Assembly (NCBI GenBank): GCA_030592825.1
Contig: JAUVIG010000032.1
Span: 1-17,156 of the forward strand
Direction: 5' to 3'
Source of the DNA: Chlorobiota bacterium
GTDB lineage: Bacteria; Bacteroidota; Bacteroidia; Bacteroidales; JAADGE01
Length of the DNA: 17,156 nt
Shown piece by piece: positions 1 to 8,805 of the stretch. Every line of letters starts with the position of its first letter. Position 1 is the first letter of the stretch. The notes beneath the pieces were generated by a model, which worked only from the letters and a program-made list of their open reading frames with translations, made no database searches and was not told where the DNA came from. The translations under genes were made by a program, and so were the position numbers.

Positions 1-96
1 ATAATGCAAGAAAATTTCAAGAAGTATATGGAAAACTCTGAAAACCCTTTGGGAACAAATATAATAAACAATCTGACTTCGTTAAAATTTTTTTAA
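1..96 (+). CDS. 3' end of an unidentified upstream gene (partial)
   Basis: Frame 1 is open from the first base to a TAA at 94-96 and encodes about 31 residues ending in NNLTSLKFF. The piece is hydrophilic, rich in Asn, Lys and Glu, and looks like a protein C-terminus. An ATG at 4-6 could in principle start a 30-residue peptide, but a gene cut by the window edge is more likely. It lies in the same direction as ruvA, 136 bases upstream. I do not recognise the family from so short a piece. In related Bacteroidota a malic enzyme gene is sometimes found upstream of ruvA, but nothing visible here confirms that. Confidence 0.45.
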   Translation: MMQENFKKYMENSENPLGTNIINNLTSLKFF

Positions 97-111
97 ATAG
101 CTACGGCTATT
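96..111 (+). terminator. Small hairpin with UACG tetraloop just after the upstream stop codon
   Basis: AATAGC (96-101) and GCTATT (106-111) form a perfect six-pair stem closed by a TACG loop. This is the stable cUACGg tetraloop class. It overlaps the last base of the upstream stop codon. No T-run follows, so it is not a canonical intrinsic terminator. It may protect or end the upstream transcript, or be chance. Confidence 0.3.
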
Positions 112-204
112 ACATAAAATTTGTGCCTCGCATCTTATTCATTATATTTGTTTCTTGAAAGAAATTAATTAATAGAGGTTACCTTAATTTTTAGAATACT
201 TTTT

Positions 205-212
205 TATATTTG
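205..212 (+). promoter_or_regulatory. Candidate Bacteroidota -7 box for ruvA
   Basis: TATATTTG matches the Bacteroidota -7 consensus TAnnTTTG exactly and ends 20 bases before the ruvA ATG. No clear -33 TTTG element is visible at the expected distance. A second exact match lies further upstream at 143-150. In AT-rich DNA the box occurs by chance fairly often, so the support is positional only. Confidence 0.4.
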
Positions 213-232
213 CAAGTTAAATTTTATAAGCA

Positions 233-814
233 ATGTACGAATATATCTTCGGAAAAATAACAGAATCAGCACCCACATACGTTATTATTGAATCAGGTAA
301 CACAGGATATTTTGTTCATATATCTTTAAATACATATTCTAAAATTCAAAACGAGAAGAATTATAAATTATATCTTCATCAAATAGTAAGAGAAGACGCA
401 CATTTTTTATTTGGCTTTGCCGAAAAATCTGAACGTGAAATTTTCAGATTGTTGATTTCAGTTTCCGGTATCGGAGCAAATACTGCAAGGCTTATGTTAT
501 CCTCACTTAAAGCCGGAGAGATTAAAAGCGCAATCAGTACGGAAGATGTTAATTTATTAAAAAGCATAAAAGGAATTGGTACAAAAACTGCTCAAAGAGT
601 TATTATTGATTTAAAAGATAAAATTGATAAAACAGAAATTGAAGAAAGTAAAAATGTTACTCAAGATGCAAATGTAATTTATGAAGCTTTATCAGCTCTG
701 ACAATGTTGGGATTTGCTAAATCACCGGCAGAAAAAGCACTGAAAAAAATATATATCGAAAATAATAAAATAAATGTTGAAGAACTTGTTAAAAAAGCAC
801 TAAAAATACTATAA
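233..814 (+). CDS. ruvA: Holliday junction branch migration protein RuvA
   Basis: RuvA binds four-way DNA junctions as a tetramer and loads the RuvB helicase motor for branch migration during recombinational repair. The 193-residue length fits the family (E. coli RuvA is 203). An N-terminal OB-fold spans about residues 1-62 and opens with MYEYIFGKI. Two helix-hairpin-helix motifs follow: VSGIGANTA (77-85) and IKGIGTKTA (112-120). A flexible acidic linker lies near 132-145. The C-terminal RuvB-contacting domain spans about 146-193, with the typical ALSALTMLGF start. The ATG at 233 gives the expected family N-terminus. No ruvB or ruvC is nearby. sprA follows on the same strand after a 265-base gap that holds a repeat hairpin, so co-transcription is uncertain. 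Confidence 0.97.
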   Translation: MYEYIFGKITESAPTYVIIESGNTGYFVHISLNTYSKIQNEKNYKLYLHQIVREDAHFLFGFAEKSEREIFRLLISVSGIGANTARLMLSSLKAGEIKSAISTEDVNLLKSIKGIGTKTAQRVIIDLKDKIDKTEIEESKNVTQDANVIYEALSALTMLGFAKSPAEKALKKIYIENNKINVEELVKKALKIL

Positions 815-885
815 GTTCGTTTAGTAAAAATAGTAGGTTTTGCATTATGCAAAAAAATTGATTAATGTCAGGATTTTCAATTGAA

Positions 886-955
886 ATGTTGCGAGTTACA
901 AGTTACGAGTTACGAGTTTCTGACCCGCAACTTGTAACTCGCAACTTGCAACATG
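886..955. repeat. Heptad-periodic hairpin element between ruvA and sprA
   Basis: After ATGTTGC (886-892) the left arm is built of seven-base units: GAGTTAC (893-899), AAGTTAC (900-906), GAGTTAC (907-913) and GAGTTTC (914-920). After a short spacer the right arm carries the complementary units CGCAACT (926-932), TGTAACT (933-939), CGCAACT (940-946) and TGCAACA (947-953). The arms fold into a stem of about 29 pairs with an 11-base loop (915-925). Wobbles or mismatches fall at the same place in successive heptads. No T-run follows and there is no coding potential. It resembles dispersed extragenic repeats of Bacteroidota genomes. A smaller hairpin, TTTTGC/GCAAAA, lies at 838-854. The rest of the 815-1079 gap shows nothing else I can support. 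Confidence 0.7.
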
Positions 956-1079
956 TACACCGCACATTAACAAATAATAACAATAATTAATGAAAACACG
1001 TGGGGTTGTAATTATTATATAAAATTTTTAAATTGCCTATGCAAATAACTTTACTCTAAACCAAAAATAAAAATAAGAA

Positions 1080-4000
1080 GTGAGAAAGTTTATTAATTTA
1101 TTCATCAGAGGAATTGTCTTATCTGCTGTGCTTGCATTTATTGTGTCTTTTTCGGCACCACCGTCAAAATATATCGAACTTAAATATATACCCGGTATTA
1201 AAGACTCTATTGATGACGACAGTTTAATAATTCCTTTTGATGATTATACAAATACGCCTTCATTACAGAAAAAACATTCTCCCTTATTTCTAAAAAACCC
1301 TTCAGCAATTGAATCAACTGTAAAGTATGATCCTAAAACCGGGAAATTTGTCTTTTATGATAAAATCGGGAATTTTAATTATCGTACACCCTATTATATG
1401 CCGTTTGATGAATTCATTTCATACAGTAATAAAAAAAACATGCATGAATATTGGATGGAACGATCTGCACTTGAATCGGCTAAAGGCGAAACAAGTCTGA
1501 TTGACAGGCTTGTAAATAAAAACCTGATTGTTCCTATTCAAGGATTTGATAAAGTCTTCGGAAGTAATACAATAAATATAAAACCCCAAGGTAATGCCGA
1601 ATTGATATTCGGACTTAAAATTTCAGAAACTGATAATCCCGCTTTAGCAAAAGATCTTCAAAAATCAGTGAATTTTGACTTCGATATGAATATAAAGATG
1701 GGAGTCAACGGACAGATTGGAGACAAATTAAGACTTGGTATTAACTTTGATACAGATGCGACTTTTGAGTTTGAAAATAACGTAAAACTTGCATATGAAG
1801 GAAAAGAAGATGAGATAATTCAGAAAATTGAAGCAGGAAATGTTACAATGCCGTTGTCGGGTTCGTTAATAACCGGAAGCCATAATTTGTTCGGTCTTAA
1901 AACAGAGTTAAAATTCGGAAAGCTGCTTGTTACAACAGTATTTTCACAACAAAAAGGAGAAAGCAAAACCATAGAAGTAGCCGGCGGTGCAACAACCACA
2001 CCCTTTGAAATAACAGTTGATGATTACGATGCAAACAGACATTACTTTATTTCACAATATTTCAGAGACAGATACGATCAAGCACTGGCAAACTTACCGA
2101 TCACTCGTTCAAATATCAATATACGAAAAGTTGAAGTTTGGGTAACAAACCGAAGCGGTAATTTTGAAAACTCCAGAAATATAATTGCTTTTATGGATCT
2201 TGGTGAAGAAAATGAAGAGCATATATATTCATCAGAATTTCATGCAACAGGCATGCAAATACCGAGTAACGAGTCAAATACTATGTATAAGGAGATGACA
2301 ACTACATATTCACCTATCAGGGATATTTCACAGGCAAGTACAGTGCTGTCAGGGATAGAGAATTTTAACTCCGGTATTGATTATGAAAAAGTACAAAATG
2401 CAAGATTATTATCATCTTCAGAATATTCTTTCAATATTAATTTAGGTTACATCTCTCTTAACTCAAGATTAAGCAGTGATGAAGTTCTCGCTGTTGCTTT
2501 TGAGTATGAAAATACTTCTGACGGTCAAATATACACAGTTGGTGAATTCTCGAATGAAGACCCGCCGGCACCTGAAGCATTATTCTTAAAATTATTAAAA
2601 CCAACAACTCTTTCTACAGAATTGCCTACATGGGATTTGATGATGAAAAACGTTTACTCATTTAATGCTTATCAAGTAAACAGTCAAGATTTCAGATTAG
2701 ATATAATGTATCGAAATGATAAAACAGGTTCTTCGATCAACTATTTACCTGCAGGTGAAATTGACGGAAAAATCCTTCTTAATGTATTGAATCTTGATAA
2801 CTTGAATAAAAACAATGAGCCCGGAGCAGACGGTTTTTTTGATTTCATTGATAAAATTACAATAAATGCTTCTATCGGGAAGATATTTTTCCCTGTTGTT
2901 GAACCTTTCGGCTCTTATCTGAAAGATAAAATAACAGGAGGAAGTTCTGACCCCGAATTAAACAGAATTGCCGAACAGTATATTTTCCAAGAACTTTATG
3001 ATCAAACCCAAAGCCAAGCACAACAAATGGCTGAAAAAAACAAGTTCTATTTAAAAGGAGAATACCGGTCATCAGGAGGTTCAGAAATCAACCTCAATGC
3101 CATGAATGTTCCTGAAGGGTCTGTAACTGTTACGGCAGGAGGAAGAACCCTTGAAGAGAATATTGACTATACAGTAGATTATAATTTAGGAAGAGTAAAC
3201 ATACTTAATCAAAGTTTATTAGAATCCGGAACACCCATTCAAATATCTTTGGAAAGTAATTCGATGTTTAATATCGGAACAAAATCAATGATAGGCAGCA
3301 GATTTGATTACATGCTTACAGATAATTTCAATATAGGTGCAACAATAATGCACTTGCATCAAAAACCCTTAACAAATAAAGTTAATATTGGCTCCGAACC
3401 AATCTCAAATACTATTTGGGGAGCTGATCTGAATTTTAATCAAGAAGTCCCTTTTTTAACAAAATTTGTAGATAAATTTATACCCTTAATAAAAACAAAA
3501 GCACCCTCACATATTGATTTTACGGGAGAGTTTGCTCATTTAATTCCCGGACACCCAAAAATTTTAAGTGACGAGGGCCTTGCACATATTGACGATTTTG
3601 AAGGTTCAAAAGTTACAATAGATCTTAAATCGCCTTCTTCATGGAAAATAGCAAGTACTCCTCAAGGTCAACCTAATTTATTTCGGGAAGCTGATTCAAT
3701 TAATTCTCTTTCTTATGGATTTAACAGAGCTAAAATAGCTTGGTATAATGTGAGCAGAGATTTTTTAAGCAGTACAAATACTCCTGATTATATAACAATT
3801 GATGATCTCTCAGATCATATGGTAAGAGAAATTCCTGAACAAGAAATTTTTCCTGACAGAGAACCTCAACACGGTGTACCTCAATTTATGTATGTTATGA
3901 ATTTAGCATACTATCCAAATGAAAAAGGTCCCTATAACTTTGACGTTGCAGGTTTATCGGGTATATCTTCAGGTATAGACCAATACGGAAACTTAAATGA

Positions 4001-5750
4001 TCCCGGCAGCAGATGGGCAGGCATGACAAGAGATATTATTACAAATGATTTTGAAGAAGCAAATATTGAATTTATTGAATTTTGGGTACTGGACCCTTTT
4101 GTTAAGGATACGAGTCATAACGGCGGGGATTTGTATTTCAATCTCGGTAATATATCAGAAGACATCTTAAGAGACTCCAGACAAGCTTTTGAAAACGGCT
4201 TGCCGAGTTCTTCAACTGTTACTAATGTTGATTCAACTGCTTGGGGAAGAGTCCCGATACTGCCAAGAATTACTGAAGCTTTTGCAACAGAACCTGATAA
4301 TGCACGTCAATATCAAGATGTCGGTCTTGACGGTCTTTCTACTGAAAACGAAGTGTCATTCTTTAAGGAATATCTTAACAGTATTGATTCTGAATACGGC
4401 CAAGGTTCTGATGCTTATAAAAATGCATTAAGTGATCCTTCTAACGATAACTTCCTTATGTTTAATGATACTTATTATGATGAAAATCAAAAAGGAATAT
4501 TAGACAGATATAAAAGTTATAATAACCAAGAAGGAAATTCCACTCCCTCTACTAATACCGGAGGAGATGAAGGTTCAGCCCCCGAATTGATTCCTGATAT
4601 GGAAGATATTAACCGAGATTATACCTTAACAGAAACAGAAGCCTACTTCCAATATAAAATTCATATGGTTCCGAATGAAATGGAGATCGGAAAAAATTAC
4701 ATTACTGATATCAGAGAAGCAGATGTTACTTTAAGAAATGAAAATAAAGAAACCGTAAAATGGTATCAATTTAAAATTCCTTTGGAAGATTATGAAAAAG
4801 CAGTCGGTCCTATTCAAGACTTTAAATCCATTCGCTTTATAAGATTGTTTATGAAAGGGTGGGAAGAAGAAGTTGTGTTAAGATTTGCAAAAATGGACCT
4901 TGTCAGAGGTGATTGGAGAAAATATCGTTTGTCAATGCTTGAAGGAACAGAAGGTGCCGGCAGTAATGAAATATCCGATGCCCAATTAGACATTAATACT
5001 GTAAATATTGAAGAAAATTCTTCGAGAGAGCCTGTAAACTACATTCTACCTCCCGGAATAACTCGTGAGATATCACCCAACAATCAGTACTTAAGACAAT
5101 TAAATGAACAAGCAATATCATTAAAAGTTACAAATCTAAGCGACGGAGATGCTCGTGCAGCATATAAAAATGCTTCCTTGGATGTAAGACAATTTGAAAA
5201 ATTGCAAATGTTTATTCATGCAGAAGCAATAGAAGGGCAAATTTTAAATGACGATGATCTTTGTGCTTTCATCAGGCTTGGTTCTGATTATAAAGAAAAT
5301 TATTATGAATATGAAATCCCGCTTAAACTTACTGAACCGGGATTTTATAACAATGAAACCGATAACGAATTGGTTTGGATACCTGAAAACATGTTAGATA
5401 TTGAGTTTGAAGTATTTCAAGGTGTAAAACAAAGACGAAATGAAAAGATAGATGAAGGCGGCAATATTAAACTTACTTCTGAATACAGTGAAAATATTGA
5501 TGAAACGGGAAGGCGTGTCAGCATTACAGGCTCTCCAAACTTAAGCAATATCAGAACCATAATGATAGGTGTCAGAAACAGGAAAAAAGAAAGTAACATA
5601 CTTCCTGATGACGGCTTAGCTAAATCAATTGAAATTTGGATGAATGAATTAAGATTATCCGGATTTAAGGAACAAGGCGGCTGGGCAACCAGAGGTCGTT
5701 TGCAAGCAAATCTTGCCGATTTTTCAACAATTGCAATTGCCGGTGAATAA
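1080..5750 (+). CDS. sprA: SprA (Sov-type T9SS outer-membrane translocon), N-terminal part ended by an in-frame TAA
   Basis: SprA is the very large outer-membrane beta-barrel through which the type IX secretion system exports folded cargo; it is known as SprA in Flavobacterium and Sov in Porphyromonas. This piece is the first 1556 residues. It begins with GTG, because a TAA in the same frame at 1074-1076 rules out any upstream start. A signal peptide follows directly (MRKFINLFIRGIVLSAVLAF, cleavage near 25). Family-like stretches include NIKPQGNAELIFGLKI (about 165-180), SSWKIASTPQ and HIDDFEGSKVTIDLKSP. The C-terminus is AGGWATRGRLQANLADFSTIAIAGE-like barrel sequence (the last residues are STIAIAGE) and stops at 5748-5750 in mid-domain. 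The continuation is in the same frame in the next entry. Full-length SprA in F. johnsoniae is about 2400 residues; reading across the TAA would give 2521 codons. Either this locus is a nonsense-disrupted gene or the TAA is an error or is read through. Confidence 0.93.
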   Translation: MRKFINLFIRGIVLSAVLAFIVSFSAPPSKYIELKYIPGIKDSIDDDSLIIPFDDYTNTPSLQKKHSPLFLKNPSAIESTVKYDPKTGKFVFYDKIGNFNYRTPYYMPFDEFISYSNKKNMHEYWMERSALESAKGETSLIDRLVNKNLIVPIQGFDKVFGSNTINIKPQGNAELIFGLKISETDNPALAKDLQKSVNFDFDMNIKMGVNGQIGDKLRLGINFDTDATFEFENNVKLAYEGKEDEIIQKIEAGNVTMPLSGSLITGSHNLFGLKTELKFGKLLVTTVFSQQKGESKTIEVAGGATTTPFEITVDDYDANRHYFISQYFRDRYDQALANLPITRSNINIRKVEVWVTNRSGNFENSRNIIAFMDLGEENEEHIYSSEFHATGMQIPSNESNTMYKEMTTTYSPIRDISQASTVLSGIENFNSGIDYEKVQNARLLSSSEYSFNINLGYISLNSRLSSDEVLAVAFEYENTSDGQIYTVGEFSNEDPPAPEALFLKLLKPTTLSTELPTWDLMMKNVYSFNAYQVNSQDFRLDIMYRNDKTGSSINYLPAGEIDGKILLNVLNLDNLNKNNEPGADGFFDFIDKITINASIGKIFFPVVEPFGSYLKDKITGGSSDPELNRIAEQYIFQELYDQTQSQAQQMAEKNKFYLKGEYRSSGGSEINLNAMNVPEGSVTVTAGGRTLEENIDYTVDYNLGRVNILNQSLLESGTPIQISLESNSMFNIGTKSMIGSRFDYMLTDNFNIGATIMHLHQKPLTNKVNIGSEPISNTIWGADLNFNQEVPFLTKFVDKFIPLIKTKAPSHIDFTGEFAHLIPGHPKILSDEGLAHIDDFEGSKVTIDLKSPSSWKIASTPQGQPNLFREADSINSLSYGFNRAKIAWYNVSRDFLSSTNTPDYITIDDLSDHMVREIPEQEIFPDREPQHGVPQFMYVMNLAYYPNEKGPYNFDVAGLSGISSGIDQYGNLNDPGSRWAGMTRDIITNDFEEANIEFIEFWVLDPFVKDTSHNGGDLYFNLGNISEDILRDSRQAFENGLPSSSTVTNVDSTAWGRVPILPRITEAFATEPDNARQYQDVGLDGLSTENEVSFFKEYLNSIDSEYGQGSDAYKNALSDPSNDNFLMFNDTYYDENQKGILDRYKSYNNQEGNSTPSTNTGGDEGSAPELIPDMEDINRDYTLTETEAYFQYKIHMVPNEMEIGKNYITDIREADVTLRNENKETVKWYQFKIPLEDYEKAVGPIQDFKSIRFIRLFMKGWEEEVVLRFAKMDLVRGDWRKYRLSMLEGTEGAGSNEISDAQLDINTVNIEENSSREPVNYILPPGITREISPNNQYLRQLNEQAISLKVTNLSDGDARAAYKNASLDVRQFEKLQMFIHAEAIEGQILNDDDLCAFIRLGSDYKENYYEYEIPLKLTEPGFYNNETDNELVWIPENMLDIEFEVFQGVKQRRNEKIDEGGNIKLTSEYSENIDETGRRVSITGSPNLSNIRTIMIGVRNRKKESNILPDDGLAKSIEIWMNELRLSGFKEQGGWATRGRLQANLADFSTIAIAGE
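5748..5750 (+). other. In-frame TAA interrupting sprA
   Basis: Codon 1557 of the sprA frame is TAA. Reading on in the same frame gives STPGFGSIEKNLNERQ and then the ATG at 5811. That is recognisable SprA sequence, so the frame is continuous on both sides and no base has been gained or lost. One substitution from AAA, CAA, GAA, TCA, TTA, TAT or TAC would produce this stop. TAA also ends ruvA, gcvH and rmuC at their normal family lengths, so TAA is a genuine stop in this genome and not a reassigned codon. Confidence 0.9.
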
Positions 5751-5810
5751 AGTACTCCCGGCTTTGGAAGCATTGAAAAAAACTTAAATGAGAGACAACA
5801 ATCAACCGAT

Positions 5811-8645
5811 ATGAGTTATGATTTTTCAACTTCTGCGGAACTTGGTAAATTCTTCCCGAAAAAATATGGTGTGCGAATACCGGTATATATCGGGTATTCA
5901 GAAATAATAAGTAAGCCGGAATACGATCCGCTGAATCCGGATATAAAAATGACTACGATTATAAAAAATATGGACCAAAAAGAAAGGGACCAACATTTAA
6001 AAATTTCTCAAGATTATTTAAAAAGAAAGACATTTAATGTAACCAATATCCGGATAAACGGTAATTCTGAAAAAAAATCAAAAAAAGATAATAAGAAAAA
6101 AAATATCGGCGAAAAAGAATTGGAAAAAAATAAAGGCGGAAGAAGCAAAGGCGGAGGAACTCGCTCATCTAAAAACAAAACTCCTTGGCATATATCAAAT
6201 TGGTCAACAAGTTACGGATATAATGAAACATTTATCAGTAATATTAATACCGAACATAATATATTAAAAATTCATACAGGAGCAATAGCATATAATTATA
6301 ATATTTCTCCGAGAAATGTTAAACCGTTTACAAAAGTTAAATTGTTCAGAAGAAAACCTTTCAGAATAATAAAAGATATTAATTTTTATTATGCACCGTC
6401 TTTAATTGCATTCAGAACTGACCTCAGAAAATCATATAACGACATACAACTCCGAAACATTAATGACCCGACATTCGTTTTGATTCCTACTTTCGATAAA
6501 CAATTTACTTGGAACAGAACATACGATCTGAGATATAATCTTACAAGAGGTCTTAAACTCACTTATTCTGCAAATAATCAGTCATGGGTAGATGAACCTG
6601 AGGGAAGAATTGACAAAGATGATCAAAATTACAAAACATACAGAAACGCAGTAATTGACAGTCTGAAGAATTTCGGAAGGACAACTGATTTTCACCAAAA
6701 AATAAGCGGAACATGGTCGATACCTATAAATAAATTGCCGTTGTTAGATTGGACAACTGCAAATGCAAGATATGATGCAGATTATTATTGGACACAAAAT
6801 CCCATTGCATTAAATCCTGATGCTCTTCCCGGAGAAGACAGTATTATTGATCTCGGAAATACAATACGAAACAATCAAGCATTTCAAATTTCTACTCAAT
6901 TAAATATTGAACGTTTATATACAAAAGTAAAATATTTAAAAAATATTGACAACCAATTTAAAGGTAAAAAGAAAAAGAAAAAGAAAAAATTTAGAGATGT
7001 ATCATTTACAAAAGAAAATGTAAAACTGAAAAAAGATAAAGCCCGAAGCATTACACATAATTTAAGAGTTGAAGATGTAAAACTGAAAGTTACCGATGCC
7101 GGCGGTAAGGAGGTAAAAGGAAAAACAGAGATTATCAGCGAAAATAAAGTTAGGTTTATATCTGAAAATGATGTAGAAGATGCAAAAATTGAAGTTACCG
7201 GAAAACGAGAAATAAAAGAAAATGCTCTGAAAATAATCACTGATTATACTCTTTATACATTAATGTCAGTAAGAAATTTTTCTTTAACATATTCCGAAAA
7301 TAACGGTACTGTTCTTCCCGGATACATGCGTGATACAAAATATTTCGGTTACGATGAGAGCTGGGAAGCTCCGGGATGGCAATTTTTACTGGGCTTACAA
7401 GACCCTGACCTTGTACCTTATGCAGCAACACATGATTGGTTAACAGATGATACTCTAATGACTACTCCCGTAATTTATACAGGTGATCAAACCTACGATT
7501 TTAAAGCAACATTAAAACCTTTTACAGGATTAAGAATTGATGTTACAGCCAACAGAAGAGAAAGCTACAACGAAAGTCAATTATGGACAGGTGGTATAAA
7601 TGAACCGATAAGTACATACAGAACAGGAGATTTCTCAATGTCAATATTAACAATTAATACTGCTTTCGGCAAATTTACAGATTCTACTTATCAAACAGAT
7701 GTTTACACACAATTTTTAAACAACAGATATAAAGTAGCAATAGCATTAGCTAATGAAAGATCAATTTATGATCATAATTATATTCAAGATTTACTTAATA
7801 ATCCTGATTCTGTAAATGATCCGGTAAATGAATACCCATACGGCTACAAATCAACCTCAAAAGATGTTCTGACGGAATCATTTCTCGCCGCTTATACCGG
7901 GCAAGATATCGGAAAATTCGGCAGAAATCCTTTCCCGACAATCCCTATGCCTAATTGGCGAATAAAATATGACGGATTAACTTATTTTGATGTAATACGA
8001 AAAGTCTTTAAAAAAGTTATAATAAATCACGGATACAGATCAACATACAGGGTTTCATCTTTTAATATTGACCCTGAATTTGACGAGTATAGAATTGGTA
8101 CTTCAGCATTCAGTGATGCAACAGACAGTATATTTTTTGTTCCCGAATTCCAAATGGAAGGTGTTGCCATTGATGAAAAATTTATTCCTTTAATAGGAAT
8201 TGATGTTCGCTGGAATAATGATATGTCCACAAAACTTGAATATAAACAAGCACGAGCATTAATCTTAAGTTTTGCCAATAACCAAATATTGGAAACTTCA
8301 AGTAAAGAATATGTTGTCGGATTCGGATATAAAATTCCCGATCTTAATATTCCTATGACGATACAAGGAAATCAAAAACTGTTTAAAAGTGACCTGAATA
8401 TCAGAGTAGATTTTACATATCGTGATATGATGACTGTAATAAGAAGAATTAATGAAGAAGACAATCAACTTTCAGCCGGGAATAATAATATTTCTATAAA
8501 AGTAAATGCTGATTATAATCTTGACAAAGTAACGTTCAGAATATTTTATGACAGAATTATGAATAAGCCCAGAGTTTCTACGGCTTATAAAACAACAAAC
8601 ACACATATCGGTTTCAGTTTAAGATTTAATTTATCAAATATATAG
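5811..8645 (+). CDS. sprA: SprA, C-terminal part downstream of the in-frame stop
   Basis: This 944-residue frame is the C-terminal portion of the SprA barrel and is in the same phase as the upstream part. Family-like stretches include STSAELGKFFPKKYGVRIPVYIGYSE (about residues 6-31), a Ser-Tyr-rich strand near WHISNWSTSYGYNE, KVKVTDAGGKEVKGKTEI-type sequence near 430, NGTVLPGYMRDTKYFG near 500, and a final barrel strand HIGFSLRFNLSNI at the C-terminus. It lacks a signal peptide, and its first ATG falls inside a conserved segment, so it is not an independent gene. Real coding sequence continues upstream to 5751. Two lysine-rich stretches (near 85-125, and eight consecutive lysines at 386-393) are probably soluble loops. 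It ends in TAG. It would be translated only by readthrough, by internal re-initiation, or if the stop is an artefact. Confidence 0.9.
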   Translation: MSYDFSTSAELGKFFPKKYGVRIPVYIGYSEIISKPEYDPLNPDIKMTTIIKNMDQKERDQHLKISQDYLKRKTFNVTNIRINGNSEKKSKKDNKKKNIGEKELEKNKGGRSKGGGTRSSKNKTPWHISNWSTSYGYNETFISNINTEHNILKIHTGAIAYNYNISPRNVKPFTKVKLFRRKPFRIIKDINFYYAPSLIAFRTDLRKSYNDIQLRNINDPTFVLIPTFDKQFTWNRTYDLRYNLTRGLKLTYSANNQSWVDEPEGRIDKDDQNYKTYRNAVIDSLKNFGRTTDFHQKISGTWSIPINKLPLLDWTTANARYDADYYWTQNPIALNPDALPGEDSIIDLGNTIRNNQAFQISTQLNIERLYTKVKYLKNIDNQFKGKKKKKKKKFRDVSFTKENVKLKKDKARSITHNLRVEDVKLKVTDAGGKEVKGKTEIISENKVRFISENDVEDAKIEVTGKREIKENALKIITDYTLYTLMSVRNFSLTYSENNGTVLPGYMRDTKYFGYDESWEAPGWQFLLGLQDPDLVPYAATHDWLTDDTLMTTPVIYTGDQTYDFKATLKPFTGLRIDVTANRRESYNESQLWTGGINEPISTYRTGDFSMSILTINTAFGKFTDSTYQTDVYTQFLNNRYKVAIALANERSIYDHNYIQDLLNNPDSVNDPVNEYPYGYKSTSKDVLTESFLAAYTGQDIGKFGRNPFPTIPMPNWRIKYDGLTYFDVIRKVFKKVIINHGYRSTYRVSSFNIDPEFDEYRIGTSAFSDATDSIFFVPEFQMEGVAIDEKFIPLIGIDVRWNNDMSTKLEYKQARALILSFANNQILETSSKEYVVGFGYKIPDLNIPMTIQGNQKLFKSDLNIRVDFTYRDMMTVIRRINEEDNQLSAGNNNISIKVNADYNLDKVTFRIFYDRIMNKPRVSTAYKTTNTHIGFSLRFNLSNI

Positions 8646-8668
8646 CCTGCATTATGCACTTTATTATA

Positions 8669-8693
8669 ACGGAATGATACACGATTATTCTGT
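8669..8693 (+). terminator. Hairpin downstream of sprA, possible terminator
   Basis: ACGGAATGAT (8669-8678) pairs with ATTATTCTGT (8684-8693) in a ten-pair stem that includes two G-T wobbles, with the loop ACACG. It starts 23 bases after the sprA stop. The following bases are mixed A and T and not a clean T-run, so termination is plausible but unproven. Confidence 0.4.
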
Positions 8694-8805
8694 AAAATTT
8701 CACATTTTTATAATTTCATATTTGTTTTTATTCTAATAAATTTATAATTTAGAATTTTCAAAGTTAACAAATAACATATTATAAACATTTATAAATAAAC
8801 GCATT

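Noticed and set aside
841..851. TGCATTATGCA shared after ruvA and after sprA (8648-8658)
   Set aside because: An 11-base near-palindrome occurring twice in 17 kb of AT-rich DNA is weak, and no flanking similarity extends it.
886..955. Short CRISPR-like array
   Set aside because: The units are seven bases, contiguous, without spacers, and arranged as an inverted pair.
5748..5750. TAA might be reassigned to an amino acid in this organism
   Set aside because: TAA ends ruvA, gcvH and rmuC at the lengths expected for their families, so it works as a normal stop.
5417..5773. Antisense reading frames inside sprA, rmuC and the GHL10 gene
   Set aside because: They lie fully opposite well-supported genes, have low-complexity translations with no recognisable family features, and lack promoter or start support.
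5751..5810. Frameshift between the two sprA parts
   Set aside because: Both parts and the linking 20 codons share one reading frame; only a single stop codon intervenes.
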